In this document: positions 25,608 through 34,444 of the stretch, piece by piece | Numbering within the stretch: the stretch's first letter is position 1 | How the letters are laid out: every line of letters starts with the position of its first letter | NCBI RefSeq assembly: GCF_004331685.1 | Contig: NZ_SJSM01000010.1 | Span: forward strand, 62,001 to 126,000 | Reading direction: 5' to 3' | From: Pedobacter hiemivivus | Lineage (GTDB): Bacteria; Bacteroidota; Bacteroidia; Sphingobacteriales; Sphingobacteriaceae | DNA length: 64,000 bases | The notes under the pieces: model-generated | What the model saw: the letters and a program-made list of their open reading frames with translations, nothing else | Databases searched by the model: none | What the model was told of the DNA's origin: nothing | Translations under genes and position numbers: made by a program

Positions 25608-25910
25608 CTAGTTTCTTTTTTGAGGAGAAATATTTAGCACGTCAGTATTTGTATGTGCCGTTAGATAAGTTTGCAAATCTGCTTCATTATCTATTCCATC
25701 CGGAAAATTCACAACACATGGAAGATTTGCACCGCTTCCACATCCTGATGGAGCGGCGAGACCTTGCTCATAAAGAGCAGCTGTTCTAATTTGTCCTGTG
25801 GTTGAACCTTTGAATGTCCATTGTTCAACTCTAACTGAAGTGAATGCACTGAAACCGATTGCCAAGCCAGCTACCGCTAAGCTTACAGCAAGTTTTTGAA
25901 AATTTTTCAT
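25608..25910 (-). CDS. Small exported cysteine-containing protein (DUF6520-like)
   Basis: 100 residues. A signal-like N-terminus (LAVSLAVAGLAIGFSAFTS) is followed by a short mature part with two cysteines (SGCGSGANLPC) that could form a disulfide. The shape matches a family of small exported Bacteroidota proteins (DUF6520) that occur beside MauE/DoxX proteins. It is the last gene of a three-gene minus-strand run (AraC, MauE-like, this), 10 bases after the MauE-like gene. It is a plausible substrate of the neighbouring thiol-redox proteins. Function is unknown. Confidence 0.75.
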   Translation of the reverse strand: MKNFQKLAVSLAVAGLAIGFSAFTSVRVEQWTFKGSTTGQIRTAALYEQGLAAPSGCGSGANLPCVVNFPDGIDNEADLQTYLTAHTNTDVLNISPQKRN

Positions 25911-25920
25911 TTTTACTTGT

Positions 25921-26382
25921 TTAAGATTCTATATTTGTTTTGCTAAGCACAAGGGCAGTTATGGCTAAAACAATAAAGACTATGTTGAACCATATATGTT
26001 GCCCCCAACTCAAATTCTCAACGATCAAATTACATAAACAAGGTAGCCTACTTGCCCATAACCACATTCCAACAATATAGGCTGTAAATATTCCCATAAG
26101 AAGAGTAAATCCATATAACCCCACTTTGTGTGTCTTCGGGATGATTAATAGTATGGAGATTAATACCTCGGACATTGGAACGAAGTATGAAATTACTTCT
26201 GCCTTAGACCCGATTATCGATACATTCGATAATCCATTGTAGAACCGTTGATGCTCTACAATCTTTTCAAAGGCCGAGAATAAAAACAAAAACATACAGG
26301 TACAACAGATTACAAATACCGTTATTTCTCTGGCTGAGTTTGAAAGTCTAAATGACTTGTACTTGGTTAAGGAACTGTCCAT
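25921..26382 (-). CDS. MauE/DoxX-like redox-associated membrane protein
   Basis: 153 residues with four membrane helices (about 18-37, 62-82, 87-108 and 128-148). The order of helices, the acidic FEKIVEHQRF after helix 1 and a cysteine pair CLC in the loop before helix 4 match the MauE/DoxX-like family, which supports disulfide formation in exported partners (MauE is needed for maturation of methylamine dehydrogenase). Ten bases separate it from the small cysteine protein gene downstream. I infer that it oxidises that protein, perhaps with the TlpA-like protein across the terminator. Confidence 0.75.
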   Translation of the reverse strand: MDSSLTKYKSFRLSNSAREITVFVICCTCMFLFLFSAFEKIVEHQRFYNGLSNVSIIGSKAEVISYFVPMSEVLISILLIIPKTHKVGLYGFTLLMGIFTAYIVGMWLWASRLPCLCNLIVENLSWGQHIWFNIVFIVLAITALVLSKTNIES

Positions 26383-26554
26383 AGTTTTAGAAATTTAAAC
26401 GTTGAATTATATTAGAGGGGATCTTTCCCAACAGATACTTGATCTGTTATTTTTTTTAATGTACTCTTTGTCACAGCACTCCTTTCTCTTTAAGCAATCA
26501 AGATATCGATGTTTTAAGTAAATAAATTTCGACAACTATTAGCCGTATGAAAAG

Positions 26555-26607
26555 CAATAAACACACCTTTTAACGTTGTAATCCTTGCAATTTTCGTGTG
26601 TTTATTG
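26555..26607 (-). terminator. Inverted repeat after the AraC gene, probable terminator
   Basis: Arms 26555-26566 and 26596-26607 (CAATAAACACAC and its exact reverse complement) enclose 29 bases. Read on the minus strand the structure begins 12 bases after the AraC stop and is followed by GCTTTTC. The long loop is unusual, so a regulatory site for the MauE-like gene is an alternative. Confidence 0.5.
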
Positions 26608-26618
26608 ACGGTAACTAC

Positions 26619-27596
26619 TTAAAAGTAAAATAAACTAGGAAAGAATCTGCCTTTTGAGGGTGGATATCCAAAGAACTTTTTGAATTGTGTACTGAAACTG
26701 TGAACATCCTTGTATCCAACTTTTCCATATACTTCGTTAACATGCTCTCTATTCGAAAGCATACTTTTTGCATGCTGCATTCTAATATGAATCAAGTAAG
26801 TATAGGGAGTGGTATTAAATTCTTCCTTGAAGTTCTCGATAAGTGTTTTTTCGGTGATGAAAAAAGATGAAGCCAATTGCCGATTGCTGATTTCAGGATC
26901 CATATAATTTGCTTCCAAATAATCCCGTACAATGTATACTTTCTGGGCAAATTTAGCGTCAACTAACCTCTGATACTCGGAAATCAATTTTTTCACACTC
27001 CGTGTTTGCTGGGTTTCCAGATCGGTACTTTCTGTATCTATTAAACCGAAAAGCTCATTCAAATTATCATAAATGGAACCATTCATCTGGCAAGCCGCCA
27101 TAAGACCATAGAGTTTATTCCCCTCTAGCATGCTTTCCATGAAAGGCTTTAAGCGAGGATAGTAATTAAGATTTTTCGTTATCCAACTTGCCCTGGGGCA
27201 TAAATAACAAATCCGATGTACGCCCTTAGGAAGACTATATTGATATTCTCCCTCTTTAGTATAGGTTACATAGCAGATGCCCTTTTCAGCACCTGTTATT
27301 GCCTCATCATCTATTGTCGAAAAATCGATTTTACCGTCTAATACGAAAAACAAGAATAAACTTGATCTATTGAGTCTATACCGTGCATTGAGAGGTTTAT
27401 TCAGCCTAAATTCAATTACCTCAATAAAAAAAAGATAATGACTAAAGTACTGACAAATGAGTGACCCCTCATTGATATCCAGTTTCTCGGATTGCGCATA
27501 AATTATCTTGTATTTGCTGTCAGCGGGCAGTTTACTAGTTGTGTCCAAGCGAGACAGAATTGGGCTATTAAAAATCATCGTGGCAGGTCTTTCCAT
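26619..27596 (-). CDS. AraC-family transcriptional regulator
   Basis: 325 residues. The C-terminal two-HTH AraC domain (about 215-320) is clear: NRQLASSFFITEKTLIENFKEEF is the first HTH (given here as a pattern, residues ~243-265), followed by RMQHAKSMLSN and VGYKDVHSFSTQFKKFFGYPP. The N-terminal ~200 residues look like the cupin-type ligand-binding region, with LSRLD near the start and several cysteines (CYVTY, CYLCPR). It is upstream of the MauE-like and small exported protein genes and probably controls them and the converging TlpA-SusC-SusD operon. The inducer is unknown. Confidence 0.9.
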   Translation of the reverse strand: MERPATMIFNSPILSRLDTTSKLPADSKYKIIYAQSEKLDINEGSLICQYFSHYLFFIEVIEFRLNKPLNARYRLNRSSLFLFFVLDGKIDFSTIDDEAITGAEKGICYVTYTKEGEYQYSLPKGVHRICYLCPRASWITKNLNYYPRLKPFMESMLEGNKLYGLMAACQMNGSIYDNLNELFGLIDTESTDLETQQTRSVKKLISEYQRLVDAKFAQKVYIVRDYLEANYMDPEISNRQLASSFFITEKTLIENFKEEFNTTPYTYLIHIRMQHAKSMLSNREHVNEVYGKVGYKDVHSFSTQFKKFFGYPPSKGRFFPSLFYF

Positions 27597-27702
27597 ATTG
27601 TGAGGTTAATTTAATTGGAAATAGACCTTGATTTATTTGAAGCCTATTTCAAGATGAATTTTTGCATATAAAACTAGGGTCAGTAGATGTTTACTTTTAC
27701 TG

Positions 27703-28935
27703 CTAAAGCTTCTTTTCGAGATCTGAATCTATCATCGCAATAATCTTTAAGAGTATGGCTCGAAGAGCTACAGCTGCTGAACGTTTGGGATCGTGGTATT
27801 CATTTTTTAAATGACCAACCGACATTTTTTCACCAGTACCGGTGGTAGTAATCCATTTCGCAATAAAATCAAGCATTTTGCCTGACATCCGTGCATTCAC
27901 TCGGAACAATTTGTTTTTTACCAACAGGCGAATCAAGTAACCTAATTGTGGAACTGACAAGGTCACTAGCAATGTTTCGAATCCTCGTTTCGACGAAGAC
28001 GAAATCAGCTTGTCTTCTTTGGAACTATCCAGATAACTAATTTCAGATTTGATAAAATTTAAAAGCATTTCCTTTAAGGTTTTCCTTCCTGGCGATTGAT
28101 GCAGGTCAGGATGATCATGAAACTGGTCGAAATAGCTCTGGTAAACCTTTAGCTTTGATATTTGCCCGGCAAGATCTTTTTCTTTTGCGAGCTGCGTTCT
28201 GATCCATACCCTCACCCCCATATAGAATTCCAAGTTATTGAAATTCAGATAGACCATTTTAATTATAAACTTGATATCCCAATCTACTCCCCGGTTCGCA
28301 TATAGTGCACGTGGCAACCGCGCAATAAATTGTTGCAAATAGTGTAACTGTTTATAATTTAGCTCACGACTTCTCAACATTGAAAACAGATGCATTTTAA
28401 TAGGACGGGTAAGTTCAGGAGAAATATCAAGTTCCTTGAGCCGATTGAATAGAGGACGTAGTTTCTTGACTTTCTTTCGCATTATCGAATGAATGCTGGA
28501 AAGTGGCATACACATTTCCGGATCAAAATAGTTCGCAAAATAGCGTTGAATAAACAATAATAAGCCTGTGAGTTTGTCTTTAAAAAAATCATACAGCGCA
28601 AGCTGATTCTTTCTTATCTCCACTTTTTTAACGGTCTTCATCGCTAAAAATTCTAACTTCATTTCTCTAAGGTCATTTGATAGCCATGTGATCTCTAACT
28701 GGCTTTGTCGGATATACCGTCGAATCTTGTTCTCCGAAAAATCAGTATAAACAACTCTATTCATCGAATACTGAATACGATTTATTTCCAATTCAATCAT
28801 AGCTTCCATTTGGTTTTTTGTTTCTACAGTCATATTTAGATCTGAAGTGACAGAGGGGCGTAGCGTTAATCTGATCAGATTACTGAAAAGACCTAACTCA
28901 TAATTCATAGGCTCTAATAGTTTATAAGTAATCAT
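27703..28935 (-). CDS. Hypothetical helical protein, RteC-like C-terminus
   Basis: 410 residues, almost all helical, very rich in Lys, Arg and Leu. The C-terminal ~100 residues follow a pattern I associate with RteC and related Bacteroidota element-borne proteins: LSVPQLGYLIRLLVKNKLF, KMLDFIAKWITTTGTG, MSVGHLKNEYHD and a final LLKIIAMIDSDLEKKL. RteC regulates excision of tetracycline-inducible conjugative transposons. No conjugation genes are present here. No signal peptide. Monocistronic, with a 375-base gap to the divergent kinase gene. The RteC relation is inference from pattern only. Confidence 0.5.
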   Translation of the reverse strand: MITYKLLEPMNYELGLFSNLIRLTLRPSVTSDLNMTVETKNQMEAMIELEINRIQYSMNRVVYTDFSENKIRRYIRQSQLEITWLSNDLREMKLEFLAMKTVKKVEIRKNQLALYDFFKDKLTGLLLFIQRYFANYFDPEMCMPLSSIHSIMRKKVKKLRPLFNRLKELDISPELTRPIKMHLFSMLRSRELNYKQLHYLQQFIARLPRALYANRGVDWDIKFIIKMVYLNFNNLEFYMGVRVWIRTQLAKEKDLAGQISKLKVYQSYFDQFHDHPDLHQSPGRKTLKEMLLNFIKSEISYLDSSKEDKLISSSSKRGFETLLVTLSVPQLGYLIRLLVKNKLFRVNARMSGKMLDFIAKWITTTGTGEKMSVGHLKNEYHDPKRSAAVALRAILLKIIAMIDSDLEKKL

Positions 28936-29258
28936 TTGATCATAGGCAGGTGGTTATTATTTTACAATTTCGTCATAGGCAATTGGTTAATTTCATTATC
29001 GCGTTTTGAGATCATAATTCCTCTGAGCAGAATTACATTAGACGCTTAAAATACTTGAAATGCTACATTACATTTGTCATTTAAGATTAAATAGAATTAA
29101 TTAATACGATTTCAGCAAAAATGTTACAGACAAAAGCGAACCGATCTGATTCAACATCGCCCAATTGCAAATAATATTATGTGCAATTCTCCCCCCATCA
29201 TTTGATAGGGGGTAGTTAATTCCCAAGGTCGGGAATACACACAGCCTGTGAGCTTTTA

Positions 29259-29276
29259 AAGATACTTTAGTATCTT
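29259..29276. promoter_or_regulatory. Palindrome upstream of the kinase operon
   Basis: AAGATAC-TTTA-GTATCTT (7-bp arms, perfect) lies 35 bases before the kinase ATG and could be an operator. The 28936-29310 gap also holds a weaker C/G hairpin near 29192-29214 (a run of C, then ATCATTTGAT, then a run of G). Nothing else recognisable is present between the divergent genes. Confidence 0.4.
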
Positions 29277-29310
29277 GTCAGCTAACCGCTAGGTTTCAAT
29301 TTAACGTTTT

Positions 29311-30774
29311 ATGAAGAAATTTTTCAAAGCCAAACAAAAGTTTGGAGCCTGGACACTGACCAAATTCCTGGGCAAAGGTGGTAATGGCGAAGTTTGGGAA
29401 GGAAGCCACGATGATGGTCGCATGGGTGCAATCAAAATATTAGGTAAGGTGAAAGAAACAGCCTATAACCGTTTCCGAGACGAAACTATGGTTATTGAAT
29501 CGAATATGGATATCCCTGGGATCGTACCTCTCATTGAAAAACACCTGCCAGAGCACCTTACGGAAACCGACTACCCATTTTATGTAATGCCGGTGGCAGA
29601 AACTGCGAATTCAAAACTTACTGGAGCCAGTATTGAAAAAAAGATAAACGCCATGATCAGTATTGCGGAGACCTTGGAGTTACTCCATGACCGCGGAATC
29701 GCACACAGGGATATCAAACCAGGAAATATGCTTCACCTTAATGGCACATACATACTTTCTGATTTTGGACTGGTAGACTATCCTGATAAAAAAGATGTGA
29801 CTATGAAAGGCGAAGTTGTTGGCCCCAAATGGAGTATGGATCCGGAAATGCTTCGGAATCCAGACGCAGCAGATGTTAAGGCTGCTGACGTATATTCTTT
29901 GGCAAAGACAACATGGCAATTTCTAACTGAGAACTGGAAGGGATTTGACGGCCAGTATTCCATTGGTTCAGTAGTAGAACTGAAGAACTTCTATCCGGGA
30001 ACCTATACTGCGCCGATAGATGATTTGTTAATTGCTGCCACCCAGCATGAGCAAAATAAAAGGCCTAATATCTCTGAATTTAAAGCAGCTCTATTACTAT
30101 GGAAACGATTGAATGAAGATTTTCATGAGCAAAAAGTTGAGCAGTGGATAAAGTTTCAATCCAAACTCTTCCCGGCTTCTATCCCTACCATTGTTGTTTG
30201 GAAAGATCCGGTAGAAATAGTGAAGATCCTTAACCTTATAACCTCTGAAAGCAATATGAGTTATATGTTCTTGCCGGGATCAGGCGGGTTGGAATTAAAG
30301 TTTGCTGTGGTATCTGACGACGAAGATTTTATTGAATTGGAATTCGGCACAGGTCACACTTACTTGATGAAGCCGGAAAGTCTTAGCTTTGAAAGTTTCG
30401 CTGAAGATCCGATATGGACTTATTTCCGTTTAGAGATTGAACCAACTGAGCCCACTGGTATTTACACTGGTGACACCCATGAGCTGCATAAGAAAAGATT
30501 TTATGAACCATTGACGCAGACAGCCCCCGGGGAATTCCATGATTACTCCCTGTACGACCATTATGAATATTCGGAAGAAGAGGAAAAGCCCGAAAATATC
30601 AGGACAGTAAATCGCTTTTTTGGTGGGGCAATTGTGATGTTCGGAAAACGTTCTAACTATAATCTTGACTATTCTACGACTGATGCCCGGCACAATATCA
30701 TGACCGCCTCCGAATTTCGTGAATACATTCAGCAGCAGGTCAACAATTCTCAAATGCGACTTGGAAATTTTTAA
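29311..30774 (+). CDS. Ser/Thr protein kinase with unknown C-terminal domain
   Basis: 487 residues. An active eukaryotic-type kinase domain: glycine loop GKGGNGEVWEG (21-31), Lys42 in AIKIL, catalytic HRDIKPGN (132-139), DFG (151-153) and GPKWSMDPEM in place of the usual APE region. Residues ~280-487 form an unrecognised domain with acidic stretches (YSEEEEKPEN). No transmembrane helix, so it is cytoplasmic, unlike PknB-type kinases. The next gene, 80 bases on, is an Mrr-like nuclease. A kinase coupled to a restriction-type nuclease suggests a phosphorylation-controlled defence unit; this role is inferred. Confidence 0.9.
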   Translation: MKKFFKAKQKFGAWTLTKFLGKGGNGEVWEGSHDDGRMGAIKILGKVKETAYNRFRDETMVIESNMDIPGIVPLIEKHLPEHLTETDYPFYVMPVAETANSKLTGASIEKKINAMISIAETLELLHDRGIAHRDIKPGNMLHLNGTYILSDFGLVDYPDKKDVTMKGEVVGPKWSMDPEMLRNPDAADVKAADVYSLAKTTWQFLTENWKGFDGQYSIGSVVELKNFYPGTYTAPIDDLLIAATQHEQNKRPNISEFKAALLLWKRLNEDFHEQKVEQWIKFQSKLFPASIPTIVVWKDPVEIVKILNLITSESNMSYMFLPGSGGLELKFAVVSDDEDFIELEFGTGHTYLMKPESLSFESFAEDPIWTYFRLEIEPTEPTGIYTGDTHELHKKRFYEPLTQTAPGEFHDYSLYDHYEYSEEEEKPENIRTVNRFFGGAIVMFGKRSNYNLDYSTTDARHNIMTASEFREYIQQQVNNSQMRLGNF

Positions 30775-30854
30775 AAAGACCCATCCTTCCTCAGTTTGAG
30801 GATAACATCATAACACTGAGCCTATTTTGGTAGTACGTCCTAAATCCGAAAATT

Positions 30855-31709
30855 ATGTCTAAAAAAAACGAGCTCGACTGGGAAGAATACGAAGCGATCA
30901 CCAAGTACATCTATGGGGCACTCGGAGAACAATATGGCATAAAAGTCATTGGCTTCGGGCGAAAATTTAAAGTCAAAGGGAAATCTGGTGTATCCCATCA
31001 AATCGATGTCCTGACCGAACAGATTGATGGGACGCGAAAGTTACTCACGGCAATCGAATGCAAATACTGGAAGAAAAAAGTAAACAAGGATATCGTAATG
31101 AAGCTTTCTGAAACCATGCAGGATTCAGATATATCAAGTGGGATAATCGTCTGTAAAACCGGATTTACAAGGGATACCCTAACCTATGCGGAACATAAAG
31201 GCATAAAGCTGGTCGAGCTGAGGGAAGCCGATGAGAACGATAGGGACTTCAATAGGACCTTTGAGATCGGAATACTGGATATCCGTATGAATGTCATGGT
31301 TACGCGGGCGAATATCACACGTATTGATTTTGGAAGCAAGGTAATTACCGATGAAAGGGAGATTATGGCGATGTATCAAGCCAGGCTGCACGACTCTCAG
31401 GGAAGTGAACTTGCCTTTATGAAATTCATACGTCATTTTTCCGACGAACTGGAAAGTCGAAATGAGCTATTGACGTCCACTACGGTAGACTATCCCCTCA
31501 AAGTAAAGCTGTTTTTGAAGTTCCAGGGCAGGGAAATCGAAACAGAAAAGATATCGATCACTGGATTTTTTACTAAGACCGATGAAAGCACCAATCGGTC
31601 GTTCCTATTGACCGATCAGGTCTGGATGATCATGAATGAACTGTTTGATAAAAGGAACCTGAGTTTGTCAAAGAGTGGATTGATATGGAACCGGTCCTTA
31701 GAAGCCTGA
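30855..31709 (+). CDS. Mrr-like PD-(D/E)xK restriction endonuclease
   Basis: 284 residues. The N-terminal ~130 residues are a restriction-endonuclease fold: helix WEEYEAITKYIYGAL, HQIDVL with Asp51, then AIECKYW with Glu68-Cys-Lys70, and VMKLSETMQDSD, matching the D...ExK active site of the Mrr catalytic family (PF04471 type). The C-terminal part has beta strands and no known motif. It follows the kinase gene by 80 bases on the same strand and converges with the TerY-P kinase gene (21 bases between stops). It is probably cytoplasmic and cleaves DNA; whether it needs modified DNA is unknown. Confidence 0.85.
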   Translation: MSKKNELDWEEYEAITKYIYGALGEQYGIKVIGFGRKFKVKGKSGVSHQIDVLTEQIDGTRKLLTAIECKYWKKKVNKDIVMKLSETMQDSDISSGIIVCKTGFTRDTLTYAEHKGIKLVELREADENDRDFNRTFEIGILDIRMNVMVTRANITRIDFGSKVITDEREIMAMYQARLHDSQGSELAFMKFIRHFSDELESRNELLTSTTVDYPLKVKLFLKFQGREIETEKISITGFFTKTDESTNRSFLLTDQVWMIMNELFDKRNLSLSKSGLIWNRSLEA

Positions 31710-31730
31710 ATTTTGTTGATATTAGTAGGT

Positions 31731-33683
31731 CTAGAGGTTTTTTCCCTTGAATTTTCTAAAAGCATCTAAATCTAATTGGGCTTGATGTACTTTGATCACA
31801 AGTTCATTGTATTGCTGTTCAGTATTGCTCGTTAAGGCTAGTATGTTAGCTTTGAGAAGTGAACACACTTTGTATTCGCTTTTAATATCCCTTTCCAATC
31901 GCTGCCTCTTGTTGGCGATAGTATTTGCAGCTACGCTTATTTCCTGATTGATAATATTTATATCTGGAATGTAGGTGAATCCCGTACCAATGTGTCTTTG
32001 CCAATCGATCAAAACTTGAATATTTGCGGGACCAATTCCGGCAATCTTAATACGACGAAGCTTTAAAACATCCGCTGCCGTCCGGATTCCATTTGCATAA
32101 ATAAGCGTCTTCTTTGAAACTCCGAAAGAAGGTATTGGGTATTTTCTCACATCAAACTGTTCCAGGTAATGATTGAACTTCTTGTTATAATGGTTTTCTT
32201 GGATTTTCTTTTTGTCCGTTTCAAATTCAGCAGAAAGCCCCTTAAAAGATTCTATGAGTGTTTTTAATTTGTGGGCCGATTGATTGTATCTACCTAATTC
32301 TGCGGGAACATTATGTTGCTTGATTAAATTCTGTAGCGACACTTTCAATGAACCTAAAGCATTTTGCCTAATGATTAGTTCAGTATCAATTTGCTTTTTA
32401 GCGGGCGATATCGCATTGAAAATCATAATAGCAATCCAACCTCCAAAAATGCAAACCCAATTAAAAATGAAACATAGCCCAATTGTAATTACGACAATCA
32501 CAACCATGAATGCCATATTAGCTATTTTCCATGTATGAAATTTACGACTAATTGGTAACGCCGTAATATTCGGTTTTGTATAAGTCTCTGTAAGGATTTT
32601 AAGATCAATTTTATCCACCCTGAAGCCATTAACAAATTGATCTATGTCTTTGAATTCAGGAACTGCTTTAAGATAGGAGTCATCAAGGAAGTAAAGTATA
32701 TTATGCTTATCACGGAACTGACACCAGGGGCAATAGCCAATGACATCGGGATAATAATGGATTTTCGTTTTTATACACTGCACAATGGCTTTATTCAGAC
32801 CAGAGAGTTCGTTGACCCACATCGCTGCAGAAGGACGCTCCAAGATGTTTTCAAATGAAGCGTGAAAAAGTGCAGCCACCCCAGAGGGCATCGTACTTAG
32901 TTCTAGGCTATTCTTTGCTGGAAATAGTTTTTTATGCTGGCGTTTTAAGGAGTAGGCAAATTCATGAGTCTTGATAGCTGTTTCCTCATCGAGTTCTTGC
33001 TGGCCTGGATTAATCCCGGTGAACGGAGAGCGGCCTAAAAATAGCAATTGAAATATTAGGGTCGCTAAAGAGAAATTATCTGTATTTATTGTTCGTATCA
33101 CACGATCAAAAGAACCTTTGATTAGCAACTCAGGAGGGGTGTATCTTGGAATACCTACCTCACAAAAGTGATATTTGTTCCCATTTTTTATCTGAAAAGA
33201 ATCGCAATCAATCAAAGCGACCATACCTCCTGCGTTTACGACGATATTGGCTTCATTTACATCGCCTATGACAATACCTAGTTGGTGAATCTTATGAAAG
33301 GCGGCGGCCAGATTTCTTGAAACGTGTACCAAAAAATTATAACCTTTATCAGGGAACAACTTCTTCCTATCCATCGGACTGAAAAGATTATGCAAAGGAA
33401 CGTAACTTTCCAGCTTCCGCATGACAAAGCCACAGACTCTTCCAGATCTGTCTCTTGCTACATCTAATGGCCAAGCGGCGAAGTTAGATAATTCATCATT
33501 GATAATTGAGGACATAAAAACCAATTTCTCGGACTTATCATGATCCAATGTCTCTGAATAAATTTTGATAACTAAGGCAGCCTCTTCTTGAACGGTAAAA
33601 ACGGCGCCCTCGCCTCCTTGACCAATTTTTTGACCGGCACTGTATCGTTTCCCCGTATATCCCTGATACACTTGTCCTGTCAT
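31731..33683 (-). CDS. TerY-P system protein kinase with HhH domain
   Basis: 650 residues. N-terminal kinase domain: IGQGGEGAVF (20-29), Lys40 in VIKIY, catalytic GDVNEANIVV with Asp141 and Asn146, and DCD (159-161) in place of DFG, a set typical of the TerY-associated kinase group. A CPWC pair (318-321) hints at a half zinc ribbon, two membrane helices follow (about 388-425), then a coiled region and a helix-hairpin-helix-like segment (about 517-565, GIRTAADVL...IAGIGPANIQVL). The gene overlaps the PP2C gene by 4 bases. In TerY-P systems this kinase, a phosphatase and a vWA protein act together in stress or phage response. Confidence 0.88.
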   Translation of the reverse strand: MTGQVYQGYTGKRYSAGQKIGQGGEGAVFTVQEEAALVIKIYSETLDHDKSEKLVFMSSIINDELSNFAAWPLDVARDRSGRVCGFVMRKLESYVPLHNLFSPMDRKKLFPDKGYNFLVHVSRNLAAAFHKIHQLGIVIGDVNEANIVVNAGGMVALIDCDSFQIKNGNKYHFCEVGIPRYTPPELLIKGSFDRVIRTINTDNFSLATLIFQLLFLGRSPFTGINPGQQELDEETAIKTHEFAYSLKRQHKKLFPAKNSLELSTMPSGVAALFHASFENILERPSAAMWVNELSGLNKAIVQCIKTKIHYYPDVIGYCPWCQFRDKHNILYFLDDSYLKAVPEFKDIDQFVNGFRVDKIDLKILTETYTKPNITALPISRKFHTWKIANMAFMVVIVVITIGLCFIFNWVCIFGGWIAIMIFNAISPAKKQIDTELIIRQNALGSLKVSLQNLIKQHNVPAELGRYNQSAHKLKTLIESFKGLSAEFETDKKKIQENHYNKKFNHYLEQFDVRKYPIPSFGVSKKTLIYANGIRTAADVLKLRRIKIAGIGPANIQVLIDWQRHIGTGFTYIPDINIINQEISVAANTIANKRQRLERDIKSEYKVCSLLKANILALTSNTEQQYNELVIKVHQAQLDLDAFRKFKGKNL

Positions 33684-34444
33684 TTCCTCCTAGTGGCTAA
33701 CAGTAAAGTCTTATCGTCATCGGTTCTCCCATTGATAATATCACTTGACAAATATTCAATAAGCCTATTATTAAGGATTGAAATATGTTCCGATTGATTT
33801 GCTCTTCTCAATAAGGGAAACAAGCTATTAAAAAATGGCTGATGAACACTTTCTGTTTCGTTATTTAATGCCAACATTTGAAGCCCATCGGTAAATATTC
33901 CGATCTCAACGATTGACTCTTCTATCACCTTGGTTTTTAAGTGCGGTAGATTAAAATCATCTATCAAAAAAGTGGTTGTATTTTGGTACTCACCATTATG
34001 AGGCCACCAAACAGTACTCAAGTGACCACTTTCGTCACTACGCACAATAGCGCCATCTCCTATTTGAATAAACCCAGCTCGATCGGGAAGTATCACAAAA
34101 CCTAAAAGAGTGCAGGAGAATTCATTTTTTGGTACTTCTTCAATTTCAGCCAAACTGTATATATGGTCATAAATCTGCTCTGCAAGCGCCAATAAATTTG
34201 GCTCATTAAGATCAGTCCTTTCCGTTATCATCTTTTCTGCAAGCTCAACGCCTTTCATGACTGATTCCTCGGCGGCCTTTGCGGCATATTTAGCACTTCC
34301 GGCTCCATCGCTCACGAAACAAATCAATCCTTCGTTTTCTTTGTCTATAGTAAAGATTTTGTAATGTACAGCATCCTCGCATGTCTTACCCGAATGCACA
34401 TGTGATGAGCCTATCACACTCTGGCCAATAACCTTCCAAATCAT
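33680..34444 (-). CDS. TerY-P system PP2C-type phosphatase
   Basis: 254 residues. PP2C metal-binding motifs are present in order: CEDAVHY (22-28), FVSDGAGSAKYA (about 43-54), QIGDGAIV (about 122-129) and IFTDGLQML (about 170-178). No membrane segment. It should reverse phosphorylation by the kinase whose gene follows it with a 4-base overlap, and it overlaps the vWA gene by 4 bases on the other side, so the three are translationally coupled. Assignment to the TerY-P triad is firm from gene order. Confidence 0.92.
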   Translation of the reverse strand: MIWKVIGQSVIGSSHVHSGKTCEDAVHYKIFTIDKENEGLICFVSDGAGSAKYAAKAAEESVMKGVELAEKMITERTDLNEPNLLALAEQIYDHIYSLAEIEEVPKNEFSCTLLGFVILPDRAGFIQIGDGAIVRSDESGHLSTVWWPHNGEYQNTTTFLIDDFNLPHLKTKVIEESIVEIGIFTDGLQMLALNNETESVHQPFFNSLFPLLRRANQSEHISILNNRLIEYLSSDIINGRTDDDKTLLLATRRK

